Both the position numbers and the translations under genes were made by a program. The notes under the pieces are model-generated. The model was not told where the DNA came from. It ran no database searches and saw only the letters and a list, made by a program, of their open reading frames with translations. Positions 44,861-52,782 of a DNA stretch of 62,966 nt are shown piece by piece; the first letter of the stretch is position 1; each line of letters begins with the position of its first letter. This DNA is from Cytophagales bacterium (GTDB lineage Bacteria; Bacteroidota; Bacteroidia; Cytophagales; Cyclobacteriaceae), in NCBI GenBank assembly GCA_020402945.1, contig JADBYQ010000019.1, positions 1 through 62,966 of the forward strand, written 5' to 3'.

Positions 44861-46025
44861 ACGTTCTCTTTTTTCGCATAATTAAAAATAAGAGGGCTAC
44901 ACCACACCAAGCGGCACAGACGCCAAAGGTCATGAAAAAATGACTTGCATCATTTCCATAGATAAATGATGAAACAAGAGCGCCCAAACCGATGCCCATC
45001 TCCATAAAAATATAAAACGAAGATATGCCCCTCCCGCGGTGTTGTTCATCACACAAGTCTGTAGCCCAGGCCAGCAGCGTGGGTGAAGTAGATCCCTGCG
45101 CTAGTCCGTATAAAATAGCCCCCACAATTAACCAGGTAGCATTGTTGGCCAACCCGAACGTGAGCATCGCGACTAGCATAAGGGGAATTGACAATTTCAA
45201 CACTGCCACCCGACCATACCGATCAGACGCTTTGCCTGCCACCAAACGAATTATTAAGCTCGAAACGGTTAGAAAAGTAAACAGGAGCCCTTTGTTCTTG
45301 ATGCCCATCGCAGATCCAAAATCGGGTAGTAAGGTAAAGGCCGTTCCATAGGAATAGGCAGTCAATAGCATAACAAAAGCAGGAGCAAAAACGCTTGGCT
45401 CGAAGATATCCTTTCTGGACACTTTTAAAACATCCAAAGCTACCCTCCTTCTTTCCTTCAACGTTTCTCTTACTTGCATCATAATAACGATCGACAAAAA
45501 AGCAAAAAGAGAAGACACATAAAACATAACGGAGATACCGAAATTGTTTGCCACCGCGCCACCAATGGCCGGGCCACCTGCCATACCGACAGCTCCTGCC
45601 GTCCCAATCCATCCCATGGCTTCACCTCTCTTGTTAGATGGAATGGTGTCAGTGATGTAGGCAGCAACTCCAGTAGGTGTAAAACCCGTAGAAAAACCAT
45701 GAACAAGTCGTAACAAAAGAAATCCCGCGATAGAGGTAAGCACGGGGTATAAAAAACTACAGAACAAACAAACCACGCTTCCCACCAACATAACTGGCTT
45801 CCTCCCCCATCGATCAGTTAGTTTGCCGCTGAACGGGCGAGACAACATTGCGGTGAGCGTAAACAAAGAAATAATAAAGCCCTTGTAATCTGCTCCTCCC
45901 AGATTGCTCAGAAAATCCGGTAATTCCGGAATGAGCATGTTGAAGCTGGCAAAAAACAATACAGAACTGATGCACAAAAACCAAAACTGCGATGAGTAGG
46001 CGTGTGATGCAGGCTTAGGATTCAT
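44850..46025 (-). CDS. MFS transporter
   Basis: 391 residues, 12 helices. It opens [20 protein letters not shown] and has motif A as [40 protein letters not shown] and the second-half motif [18 protein letters not shown]. It is of the drug/metabolite efflux type but the substrate cannot be read. The start overlaps the prfB stop by 11 bp and the end overlaps the lysoplasmalogenase start by 11 bp; this matched overlap on both sides suggests translational coupling. Confidence 0.88.
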   Translation of the reverse strand: MNPKPASHAYSSQFWFLCISSVLFFASFNMLIPELPDFLSNLGGADYKGFIISLFTLTAMLSRPFSGKLTDRWGRKPVMLVGSVVCLFCSFLYPVLTSIAGFLLLRLVHGFSTGFTPTGVAAYITDTIPSNKRGEAMGWIGTAGAVGMAGGPAIGGAVANNFGISVMFYVSSLFAFLSIVIMMQVRETLKERRRVALDVLKVSRKDIFEPSVFAPAFVMLLTAYSYGTAFTLLPDFGSAMGIKNKGLLFTFLTVSSLIIRLVAGKASDRYGRVAVLKLSIPLMLVAMLTFGLANNATWLIVGAILYGLAQGSTSPTLLAWATDLCDEQHRGRGISSFYIFMEMGIGLGALVSSFIYGNDASHFFMTFGVCAAWCGVALLFLIMRKKRTYAS

Positions 46026-47119
46026 TCTTTGCAGCAGCTTCTTGGCCTTCTAGTAAATATGCTTTGATAAAATCATCCAGGTCGCCATCCAGCACGCTCT
46101 GCGCATCATGGCTCTCCACGCCTGTCCTTGCATCTTTCACCAATTTATAGGGATGTAAAACGTAGTTTCTAATTTGCGATCCAAAATCAATCTTCATCTT
46201 TCCAGCCTCCACTTTATCGCGTGCTGCGTTGCGCTTTTCCATTTCGCGCTGGTACAATTTTGATTTCAACATTTGCATGGCGCGTTCGCGATTCGCGTGC
46301 TGGCTTCGTTCCACCTGGCACACAATCACAATACCTGATGGTTTGTGTGTGAGTTGTACTTTGGTCTCGACTTTATTGACGTTCTGTCCTCCCGCTCCAC
46401 CCGAGCGCGATGTTTGAATTTCAATATCGGCAGGGTTCACTTCAATCTGAATGGTGTCGTCTACTTTGGGATAAACAAAAACAGAAGCAAATGACGTGTG
46501 TCTCCGTTGGTTAGAATCAAATGGGGAAATGCGCACTAACCGATGAACGCCTATCTCTGATTTGAGTTTGCCATAGGCAAATGGGCCCTCGATTTCCAAT
46601 GTTGCAGATTTTATCCCTGCAACCTCACCGGATTGATAGTCGATTTGAGAAACCTTATATCCACTCTTTTCTCCCCACATGATATACATGCGGTTAATCA
46701 TATCTGCCCAATCATTACTTTCTGTTCCACCTGCGCCAGGATTGATCTCTAACACTGCGCTCAGTTGATCCTCTTCCTGGCTAAGCATTTTTTTGAATTC
46801 CAACTCTTCCACTGCTTTGGCTACCTTGGGAAACTCAACATCTAATTCTTCTTCACTCACATCGCCTGCTTCGTGAAACTCATTTAATACTTCCAAATCC
46901 TCCACCAACTTATTGACTTGGGCATACGCATCTGTCCAAATCTTTTTAGATCTGATATTTTTTAGGATTACTTCCGCCTCTTTGGGCTTATTCCAAAAAT
47001 CTGCTTGGTGGGTGATGCGTTCTTCGTCTTCTATTTCTACAATCTTACGGTCGTAGTCAAAGATACCGCCTGAGGGCGGCAACACGGGCTTTTAGGTCCT
47101 TTAATTGTTCAGTGGTCAT
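46015..47119 (-). CDS. prfB: peptide chain release factor 2 (RF2), with programmed +1 frameshift
   Basis: RF2 ends translation at UGA and UAA. The frame starts at ATG 47119 ([20 protein letters not shown], 20 codons), meets an in-frame TGA at 47059-47057, and continues in the +1 frame from GAC at 47058 as [20 protein letters not shown] to the stop at 46015, giving 367 residues. The slip site CTT TGA C is preceded by the Shine-Dalgarno-like AGGCGG, as in the classical RF2 autoregulation. Domain signs: the SPF anticodon-like tripeptide in [20 protein letters not shown] and the catalytic GGQ in [18 protein letters not shown]. An ORF finder that ignores the shift starts it wrongly at 47085. Confidence 0.95.
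47056..47071 (-). promoter_or_regulatory. prfB programmed +1 frameshift signal
   Basis: On the minus strand AGG CGG TAT CTT TGA C: an internal Shine-Dalgarno-like AGGCGG, then CTT followed by the UGA stop and a C. Ribosomes pausing at UGA when RF2 is scarce slip from CUU to UUU. E. coli uses AGG GGG TAT CTT TGA C, one base different. Confidence 0.93.
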
Positions 47120-47168
47120 CTCGTTGGTGCTAAAATAAAAAGCAAAAATAAACAATCAATATATACTT

Positions 47169-47681
47169 TCATCGATTGAACTGGTAATAGGGCGATGTGT
47201 AATCAATGGTTCGAATCGATACACCGCGAGCCACTCTCTTGTATTTGGGTTTTATCAAAGTCAACACGCCTCCCACAGCAGCCACACCTAGCGCTCGCTG
47301 GTTCGCCTCATCAAAACCACTCTTATTTGTACCAATCAAAACATTAAGTTGATCGATGGCAATATAGCCGATTCCGCCAATGAGCAAAGCTCGTCCAAGT
47401 GTTTTAGTAAAGCTTCTATTTTTTTGGTTTCGCAATGAAAACTTTGCAATCCGTTGAAAAGGTATTGTGTCAAGTGCAGCTGTGATCAAAGTAAAATCGG
47501 TTAGCTCGGTAATATACCCTTCCACCAACCGTTTATCCTTTAACTTAAATTTAAAATAGTCACCCTCGGTAAATCGCCCAAAAACATTTCCTTTTTGCAA
47601 GAAAACCATTTGCTTTTGTGAGAACCCACAAGTCGCGATGAATAAAAAAAATAGGAGTAATCTAATCGATACGAAGTTCAC
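47169..47681 (-). CDS. secreted or membrane hypothetical protein
   Basis: 170 residues from a GTG start at 47681, with a signal sequence (MNFVSIRLLLFFLFIATCGF S). The mature part has a small beta unit (KLKDKRLVEGYITELTDFTL ITAAL) like the one at the N-terminus of the 16596-17414 protein, then a hydrophobic hairpin (TLGRALLIGGIGYIAIDQLN, then RALGVAAVGGVLTLI) and a basic tail (KPKYKRVARGVSIRT). I do not recognise the family. Its start lies inside the Uma2 gene (20-bp overlap), so the two are probably cotranscribed. Confidence 0.6.
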   Translation of the reverse strand: MNFVSIRLLLFFLFIATCGFSQKQMVFLQKGNVFGRFTEGDYFKFKLKDKRLVEGYITELTDFTLITAALDTIPFQRIAKFSLRNQKNRSFTKTLGRALLIGGIGYIAIDQLNVLIGTNKSGFDEANQRALGVAAVGGVLTLIKPKYKRVARGVSIRTIDYTSPYYQFNR

Positions 47682-48246
47682 GCAATTTCAACGTAAAGCC
47701 TTTCAACACATTTTCACCAGAAAGAGATCGATCAAAGCCAGAGACAGTATCTGTTTCTCCATTGCCCCGATAAATCCAAACCTTCTCTCTGGCGGGGTCG
47801 ATTAGCCAACCCAACTTCACTCCATTGCCGACATACATTTTCATTTTCTGTTGTAATTCAACCAATGAATCGCTGGATGATTTCACCTCTACAACAAACT
47901 CTGGTACTAGCTTAACAAACTTTTTTCGCTCTTCTTGCGATAATTTCTTCCATGATGATTTTGCAATCCACGCCACATCTGGCATCCTTAGTGAATTGTC
48001 AGGTAATAAATAACTACCCATTGCATCAGTAATAAAACCTGACTTACTTTTCAAATTCCATTTTGAAAGTTGCGCGATAATGATACCATTTATTATGCTA
48101 CTTCTGGCAAAATTAGGTGCCATAATATAAATGACTTTATTGGCGTCTCGTTCAATGCGCAAATCGGGATTGTCCTCTAAAAAGCGCATAAACTCCCCGT
48201 CCGTCATTCGGGGGGTATTCGCCTTTACTGTTTGGAAATCACCCAT
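47662..48246 (-). CDS. Uma2-family (DUF820) endonuclease-like protein
   Basis: 194 residues. It follows the Uma2/DUF820 pattern: an N-terminal MTDGEFMRFLEDNPDLRIER, the beta/alpha core GSYLLPDNSLRMPDVAWIAK with the active-site Asp, and PEFVVEVKSSSDSLVELQQK with the E-x-K of a PD-(D/E)XK site, ending WLIDPAREKVWIYR. These proteins are common in cyanobacteria and Bacteroidota; nuclease activity is presumed from fold and is not shown for most. The downstream 170-residue gene overlaps it. Confidence 0.85.
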   Translation of the reverse strand: MGDFQTVKANTPRMTDGEFMRFLEDNPDLRIERDANKVIYIMAPNFARSSIINGIIIAQLSKWNLKSKSGFITDAMGSYLLPDNSLRMPDVAWIAKSSWKKLSQEERKKFVKLVPEFVVEVKSSSDSLVELQQKMKMYVGNGVKLGWLIDPAREKVWIYRGNGETDTVSGFDRSLSGENVLKGFTLKLRELRID

Positions 48247-48285
48247 GGGATAAAGTTAAAACAATTTCCGAAATTCATTTGAAGT

Positions 48286-48834
48286 CTACATCCTTGGCTT
48301 CCATGGAACTTCGTCCACCTTTAGCTCTTGCGCCATCATGCGGCATAGCACAAACAAGTAATCAGAAAGTCGATTTAGGTATTTGATGACTAATGGCTCA
48401 ACCACTTCGTGTGCATTCAACGCAATGGTTAATCGCTCTGCCCTTCGGCAAACAGTACGCGCCACATGCCCAAATGAAACAGACAGATGCCCGCCTGGCA
48501 AAACAAAAAACCGCATTGGTGGAAGTTCGCTATCCATCTTGTCCATCTCATGTTCGAGGAAAACAACATCTGCTTCTTGCAATGAAGGTATTTTTACTTT
48601 GCTGTTACCCGGCTCGGTAGCTAAAATAGAACCGATGGTGAAGAGGCGATCCTGAATCTCAACTAAAACTTCTTTTCTCTTTTGATTGACTTCTTGGTCT
48701 CGGACAAGGCCGATATAAGAGTTTAATTCGTCAACAGTGCCGTAGGTATCTATACGTAAGTCTGCTTTGGATACGCGCGTGCCCCCAAATAATGAGGTGG
48801 TTCCTTCATCGCCCGTCTTGGTGTAAATCTTCAT
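48286..48834 (-). CDS. PduO-type ATP:cob(I)alamin adenosyltransferase
   Basis: 182 residues, all-helical. It opens MKIYTKTGDEGTTSLFGGTR, the ATP-binding motif of PduO-type enzymes, then RIDTYGTVDELNSYIGLVRD and the C-terminal FGHVARTVCRRAERLTIAL, which carries the conserved Arg cluster, and VIKYLNRLSDYLFVLCRMMA. It makes adenosylcobalamin from reduced cobalamin and ATP. No other cobalamin gene is in the window, so this points to use of salvaged B12 by AdoCbl-dependent enzymes elsewhere. Confidence 0.93.
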   Translation of the reverse strand: MKIYTKTGDEGTTSLFGGTRVSKADLRIDTYGTVDELNSYIGLVRDQEVNQKRKEVLVEIQDRLFTIGSILATEPGNSKVKIPSLQEADVVFLEHEMDKMDSELPPMRFFVLPGGHLSVSFGHVARTVCRRAERLTIALNAHEVVEPLVIKYLNRLSDYLFVLCRMMAQELKVDEVPWKPRM

Positions 48835-48937
48835 ACCTCAAAGTTCGAAGATAAAAGGCGAAAGATCAAACATCAGAATAACCAACAAAAAGCCGACTTT
48901 GGGACAACGATCTTCGGAGTAACCGAAAAGATGATTC

Positions 48938-49663
48938 TTAGTGTGCGACTGCTACGGACGCGGGGTTTCGCGTCACTTTTTCATTTTTGCGATCCCATTC
49001 AATCAATCCATCGCGCAGGCGGATAATCCGATGAGAGTAATGGGCGATATCGTCTTCGTGCGTTACTAAAATGATTGTGTTGCCTTTATCATGCAAATCC
49101 TGAAAAAGATTCATGATGTCATAGGACGTTTTGGTATCCAAGTTACCCGTGGGTTCATCCGCGAGAATGATCGAGGGATTGTTGACCAATGCACGTGCGA
49201 TAGCGACCCGTTGACGTTGACCACCCGAAAGTTCATTGGGTTTGTGGTGGTAGCGATCTCCCAAATTCACGCTCTCCAAAGCGGTCATGGCAATTTCTTC
49301 GCGTTCGTCCTTGCTATAGCCAGCGTAAATCAACGGAAGTGCCACGTTCTCAAGAGCAGAGGCTCTTGGCAAAAGGTTAAATGTCTGAAATACAAACCCT
49401 ATTTCCTTGTTACGAATCGCTGCCAATTCGTTTTCAGTCATCTCACTTACTTCATGGCTGTTAAGCCTATACGTTCCGCTTGTTGGAGAGTCCAGACAGC
49501 CCACAATATTCATCAATGTCGATTTGCCCGAACCGGAAGGGCCCATGAAAGCGACATATTCTCCTTTATCTATTGAAATTGAAATCGACTGGAGGGCGTT
49601 GACAATGTTGTCGCCCATTTTATAAACTTTCGAGATTTGCTGGGTTTCGATGATTTTACTCAT
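48938..49663 (-). CDS. LolD/MacB-type ABC transporter ATP-binding protein, orphan
   Basis: 241 residues, one nucleotide-binding domain. Walker [22 protein letters not shown]-loop [20 protein letters not shown], signature [20 protein letters not shown], Walker [21 protein letters not shown] and the H-loop [22 protein letters not shown]. The [14 protein letters not shown] segment is typical of MacB/LolD ATPases, which drive FtsX-type permeases by mechanotransmission. No permease is adjacent. The window contains a MacB-type permease that lacks an ATPase (5654-7033), so the two are candidates to work together; this is inference. Confidence 0.92.
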   Translation of the reverse strand: MSKIIETQQISKVYKMGDNIVNALQSISISIDKGEYVAFMGPSGSGKSTLMNIVGCLDSPTSGTYRLNSHEVSEMTENELAAIRNKEIGFVFQTFNLLPRASALENVALPLIYAGYSKDEREEIAMTALESVNLGDRYHHKPNELSGGQRQRVAIARALVNNPSIILADEPTGNLDTKTSYDIMNLFQDLHDKGNTIILVTHEDDIAHYSHRIIRLRDGLIEWDRKNEKVTRNPASVAVAH

Positions 49664-49811
49664 GTGTCTCTTTTATTGGATGCTACAAAGTGGCTTAAAG
49701 TTCTATTGAACTGATCAAACGCCTTTTGGTTTCAAATCAAGGCAAAATTGAGCTAAAAAATTCATTTAATTTCCCAAATACTGGTTTTGAGACGGTTGAG
49801 AGGCGGAAAGG

Positions 49812-50588
49812 TTACCGTTGGCGACCATTGATTTCAAAACTAAACGTCCGATCCTCATACTGAAAGGTGGCCAGATTGTACACTCTCTCTGTGAATTCCA
49901 CCCTATTTTGATGATCGATCAAAATAACTGTTGAACACCGTGTGCCATACCCATTCGTTTTGATAAACATGGACGAAAGTGCCCGCTCCCGCTCTAAACC
50001 TATTCCCGTTTCCGGTAATAGGTTATCTGGTGCTTGTTGTTCATCCAATAGAAAATCAAATAGTTCAGCCGGCTTTAACTTGGGTTGAGCCAGTAGTGCG
50101 TTCCATTTTTCTTTACCTCTTTCCACTTTGGGCCAGGGCGTATCCAGCAAATGGTTGCTCAATCCGTGTATCCCTTGCTCAATTTTTTCCGGACTCCCGC
50201 TATAATTCGAATAGTAAAAAAGATCGTTGCTATTTCCAACTATGAGATTGAAACCGTTATACGTTTTTCCTACTTGCTCAATTTGTCTCAGGTATGATTG
50301 CGCGTCCATTTCACCCGCCAAATAGTCGCTGACGAGTTGACCTCTGGATGGTGCCTTAGGGTTGATATTGTGCGGATCGCGATAGTTCGTGACCATACTA
50401 ATTCTCCCGGTTTTTGTCATGGCCATCCAGGTACCTTTTGCTTCCAAATCCCGGCCACCTAAAATATTCGGCTGCTCTTGCCAAAATGCTGCCGGAGCAG
50501 TCTTACGATTGTAAAATTCATCGCGGTTGGCGGCTACAATTAATTTATACTTTGAATGCTTTTCAATAGCAAAAAAAATCAAGCACAT
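49812..50588 (-). CDS. NRDE/TANGO2-family protein (Ntn-hydrolase fold)
   Basis: 258 residues. It opens MCLIFFAIEKHSKYKLIVAANRDEF, giving the NRDE motif and a Cys at position 2, which would become the N-terminal nucleophile after Met removal. LEAKGTWMAMTKTGRISMVT NYRDP is the second family block. The ATG at 50588 is chosen over the 22-codon longer frame because it puts Cys at position 2 and abuts the upstream stop. Human TANGO2 deficiency affects lipid and heme handling; the bacterial role is unknown. The gene lies 1 bp after the DUF3667 gene. Confidence 0.88.
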   Translation of the reverse strand: MCLIFFAIEKHSKYKLIVAANRDEFYNRKTAPAAFWQEQPNILGGRDLEAKGTWMAMTKTGRISMVTNYRDPHNINPKAPSRGQLVSDYLAGEMDAQSYLRQIEQVGKTYNGFNLIVGNSNDLFYYSNYSGSPEKIEQGIHGLSNHLLDTPWPKVERGKEKWNALLAQPKLKPAELFDFLLDEQQAPDNLLPETGIGLERERALSSMFIKTNGYGTRCSTVILIDHQNRVEFTERVYNLATFQYEDRTFSFEINGRQR

Positions 50589-50589
50589 T

Positions 50590-51477
50590 TCAAAGGGTAT
50601 AGAAGGTAGCGAAAAATAAAAACATCCTATAAATACTCCAGACTTCAAAAACAAGGTAGGCTAAAACTCCTGCTTTGAGAATACTGACAATCCATCCGTG
50701 TTGATAATAGGTTCGTTGCGCACGAAGCCAGAAATAAAAGAGGATTAAAAGCGTGACCCACGAATAGAAACCGTCACTAAGCAAAATTGACCAATCTACA
50801 CCCATTGTTGCAGAACTCAGTCGAATGACCCATACTAGCACGTTAGGCAAAATGACCGAACAAAGTAACAATTGAAAAGCATGAAACTCAAATGACATCT
50901 GTAGATGATCAAAGTAAAAGCTCTTTTTGGAATAATTAACAATCGAGATTATTCCGCTAAATAGCAACACCAAAAAAATAAGAAGCAATTTAGCCAGGTT
51001 ACCTGAATGGGTGTTATACTCTTTTGCAAATTGGTCGAAAGCAATATTGTTAGAACCAATATAGTCAGTTACCAACGCGTGAACAATCTCACTATAAGAC
51101 TGCTGATTCATTTGAGAATACAGCGAAGAATTGAATGTGTCAAAGACAGGAAATAAAAAATAAAAAAAGTTAGCTACGAAAAATAGCCCCACTAACTTCA
51201 TGTACGGCACTTGAATGCCGCTCCTTATTTCACTTGTTAACTTTCCTGGATCGAGCAGTATGAGTTTGAAGCTTCGCCAAAACTTTCCCTCTAGAAAAGT
51301 AAATGCATTCAACACGCTCTCTGCTATTTTTACAAAAGAGCGATCCGATACATCTATTACCTTTTCCCCGCAATGGTTGCAAAACTTGCCTTTGAATTGA
51401 TTCCCACAGTTCTTACAAGAACGGCTAACGCTGTAATCAAAAGAGTCTTGTCGCTTCTTGAACACTGAAAAGGCCAT
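50590..51477 (-). CDS. DUF3667 membrane protein with N-terminal zinc ribbon
   Basis: 295 residues. An N-terminal zinc ribbon (CKNCGNQFKGKFCNHCG, two CxxC pairs, residues about 20-38) leads into a region with GKFWRSFKLILLDPGKLTSE typical of DUF3667, then about five helices (MKLVGLFFVANFFYFLFPVF; LLLIFLVLLFSGIISIV; LLLCSVILPNVLVWVI; FYSWVTLLILFYFWL; VLAYLVFEVWSIYRMFLFFA). Function is unknown. The family is widespread in Bacteroidota. It sits between rnhB (8 bp) and the NRDE gene (1 bp) in one direction. Confidence 0.85.
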   Translation of the reverse strand: MAFSVFKKRQDSFDYSVSRSCKNCGNQFKGKFCNHCGEKVIDVSDRSFVKIAESVLNAFTFLEGKFWRSFKLILLDPGKLTSEIRSGIQVPYMKLVGLFFVANFFYFLFPVFDTFNSSLYSQMNQQSYSEIVHALVTDYIGSNNIAFDQFAKEYNTHSGNLAKLLLIFLVLLFSGIISIVNYSKKSFYFDHLQMSFEFHAFQLLLCSVILPNVLVWVIRLSSATMGVDWSILLSDGFYSWVTLLILFYFWLRAQRTYYQHGWIVSILKAGVLAYLVFEVWSIYRMFLFFATFYTL

Positions 51478-51485
51478 GGCTAAAA

Positions 51486-52085
51486 TTAATCAAATAACTC
51501 CAACTGAGCTGGCAATAATTGAAACGATCTTCGATGAAAGGGAGTAATCCCTAGCGTACGGATTCCATCTCGGTGCTGAACCGTTGGGTAGCCCATATTG
51601 CTCTCCCATCCATAACCCGGGTACACATGTGAAAGTTTCTCCATCAACTTATCTCGATAAGTTTTAGCAAGAATCGAAGCGGCCGCTATTGATAAGAACT
51701 TGCTATCACCCTTCACAACACACTGGTGTTCAATTTCTCGGTAGCTGGTAAACCGATTTCCATCGATCAACAAAAATTCCGGTACTACCTCAAGTTGGTC
51801 TAAGGCAAGATGCATGGCCTTAAAAGACGCATTCAAGATATTGATTTCATCTATTTCCTCGTGGCTGACTTCTGCCACTGCCCAAGCTAACGCGGCACCT
51901 TTGATTTCTTCTTGCAATTGCTCTCGGTCCTTTTTCTTTAACTGCTTTGAGTCTGTCAATAACTTGTGCTTATATTTTTTAGGGAGAATTACTGCTGCTG
52001 CCACAACTGGCCCTGCCAAACAGCCACGACCCACTTCATCGCAACCGGCTTCGATCTTGTCTTTGGTATAGCTTGATTTGAGCAT
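51486..52085 (-). CDS. rnhB: ribonuclease HII
   Basis: 199 residues, the usual size. The catalytic acids are visible: IEAGCDEVGRGCLAGPVVAA (Asp-Glu), LEVVPEFLLIDGNRF (Asp) and SKFLSIAAASILAKTYRDKL with the last Asp. It removes ribonucleotides and RNA primers from DNA. The ATG at 52085 is preferred over a 31-codon longer frame because a TACTTTTG promoter box lies within that extension and the extension would cross the divergent Nudix promoter region. Confidence 0.95.
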   Translation of the reverse strand: MLKSSYTKDKIEAGCDEVGRGCLAGPVVAAAVILPKKYKHKLLTDSKQLKKKDREQLQEEIKGAALAWAVAEVSHEEIDEINILNASFKAMHLALDQLEVVPEFLLIDGNRFTSYREIEHQCVVKGDSKFLSIAAASILAKTYRDKLMEKLSHVYPGYGWESNMGYPTVQHRDGIRTLGITPFHRRSFQLLPAQLELFD

Positions 52086-52097
52086 GAATTTAAAGCT

Positions 52098-52105
52098 CAA
52101 AAGTA
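52098..52105 (-). promoter_or_regulatory. -7 promoter element TACTTTTG for rnhB
   Basis: Exact TAnnTTTG on the minus strand, 12 nt before the rnhB ATG at 52085. The -33 position is not TTG. It decides the start in favour of the shorter frame. Confidence 0.5.
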
Positions 52106-52117
52106 CGAAGTTATCGG

Positions 52118-52147
52118 TTGGCCTCTGGCTCGAACTTTTTAACTTTA
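52118..52147 (+). promoter_or_regulatory. promoter for the Nudix gene: TTG, 19 nt, TAACTTTA
   Basis: TTG at 52118-52120, exactly 19 nt spacer, then TAACTTTA (one mismatch to TAnnTTTG), 25 nt before the ATG at 52173. With the rnhB element this gives back-to-back promoters in about 50 bp. Confidence 0.55.
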
Positions 52148-52172
52148 AACTTTTGACGCTTGACCAACATTT

Positions 52173-52715
52173 ATGCAAAACCCTTGGAAGACCCTCTCAA
52201 TCAAAGACATCTACGACAACCCCTGGATAAAAGTAGAAGAGCATCAGGTATTAAATCCTGCCGGTGGTGAAGGCATTTATGGAAAAGTGCATTTCAAGAA
52301 CAAAGCGATTGGCATTGTTGCACTGGATGAACAAAGGAATACCTGGCTGGTCGGTCAATTTCGTTATCCATTAAATGAGTGGAGTTGGGAAATTCCGGAG
52401 GGCGGTGGGTCGCTTGCATCCAACCCGTTGGAATCTGCTCAACGCGAACTAAAAGAAGAAACAGGCATCACCGCCAAAAAATGGACGCCTATGGTGCGAA
52501 CCCATTTGTCTAATTCAGTATCTGATGAAGAGGGATTTGTTTTTCTTGCGGAGGAATTAACCTATGGAATGGCTGCACTTGAAGATACAGAAGCAGATTT
52601 GAAAGTGAAAAAACTGCCTTTTGCAGAAGCGTTACAAATGGTGTTGGATGGCAACATCACAGACAGCCTCAGCGTGATGGGCATTTTGAGGGTGGCGAGG
52701 GAATTAAATCTCTAA
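52173..52715 (+). CDS. Nudix hydrolase (ADP-ribose pyrophosphatase-like)
   Basis: 180 residues. The Nudix box is GGSLASNPLESAQRELKEETGI, G-x5-E-x7-REL-x-EE-x-G (about residues 78-100). The N-terminal part (VEEHQVLNPAGGEGIYGKVH and VGQFRYPLNEWSWEIPEGGG) is the pattern of ADP-sugar pyrophosphatases, with the WEIPEGG segment preceding the box. Likely substrates are ADP-ribose or related nucleotides. Divergent from rnhB; its stop is followed at once by a palindromic repeat. Confidence 0.92.
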   Translation: MQNPWKTLSIKDIYDNPWIKVEEHQVLNPAGGEGIYGKVHFKNKAIGIVALDEQRNTWLVGQFRYPLNEWSWEIPEGGGSLASNPLESAQRELKEETGITAKKWTPMVRTHLSNSVSDEEGFVFLAEELTYGMAALEDTEADLKVKKLPFAEALQMVLDGNITDSLSVMGILRVARELNL

Positions 52716-52769
52716 AGTCGATAGTCCATAGTCAACTGTCCATGGACTATGGACCATAGACTATCGACT
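52716..52769. repeat. imperfect palindrome between Nudix and MATE genes
   Basis: AGTCGATAGTCCATAGTC (52716-52733) is matched in reverse complement by GACTATGGAC (52745-52754) and GACTATCGACT (52759-52769), with a GTCCATGGAC palindrome at the apex. It starts on the base after the Nudix stop. It could form a long hairpin and act as an end signal, but lacks a T-run; the nested ATAGTC/GACTAT units look like a dispersed repeat family. Confidence 0.75.
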
Positions 52770-52782
52770 ATCTACAAGCAAA

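Noticed and set aside
47208-47217. tRNA-like T-loop string GGTTCGAATC
   Set aside because: No matching acceptor stem or anticodon arm, and it lies within a coding sequence.
48890-48935. Hairpin-like ATCTT...CCGAAGAT downstream of the orphan ATPase gene
   Set aside because: Needs a bulge and is not followed by a proper T-run.
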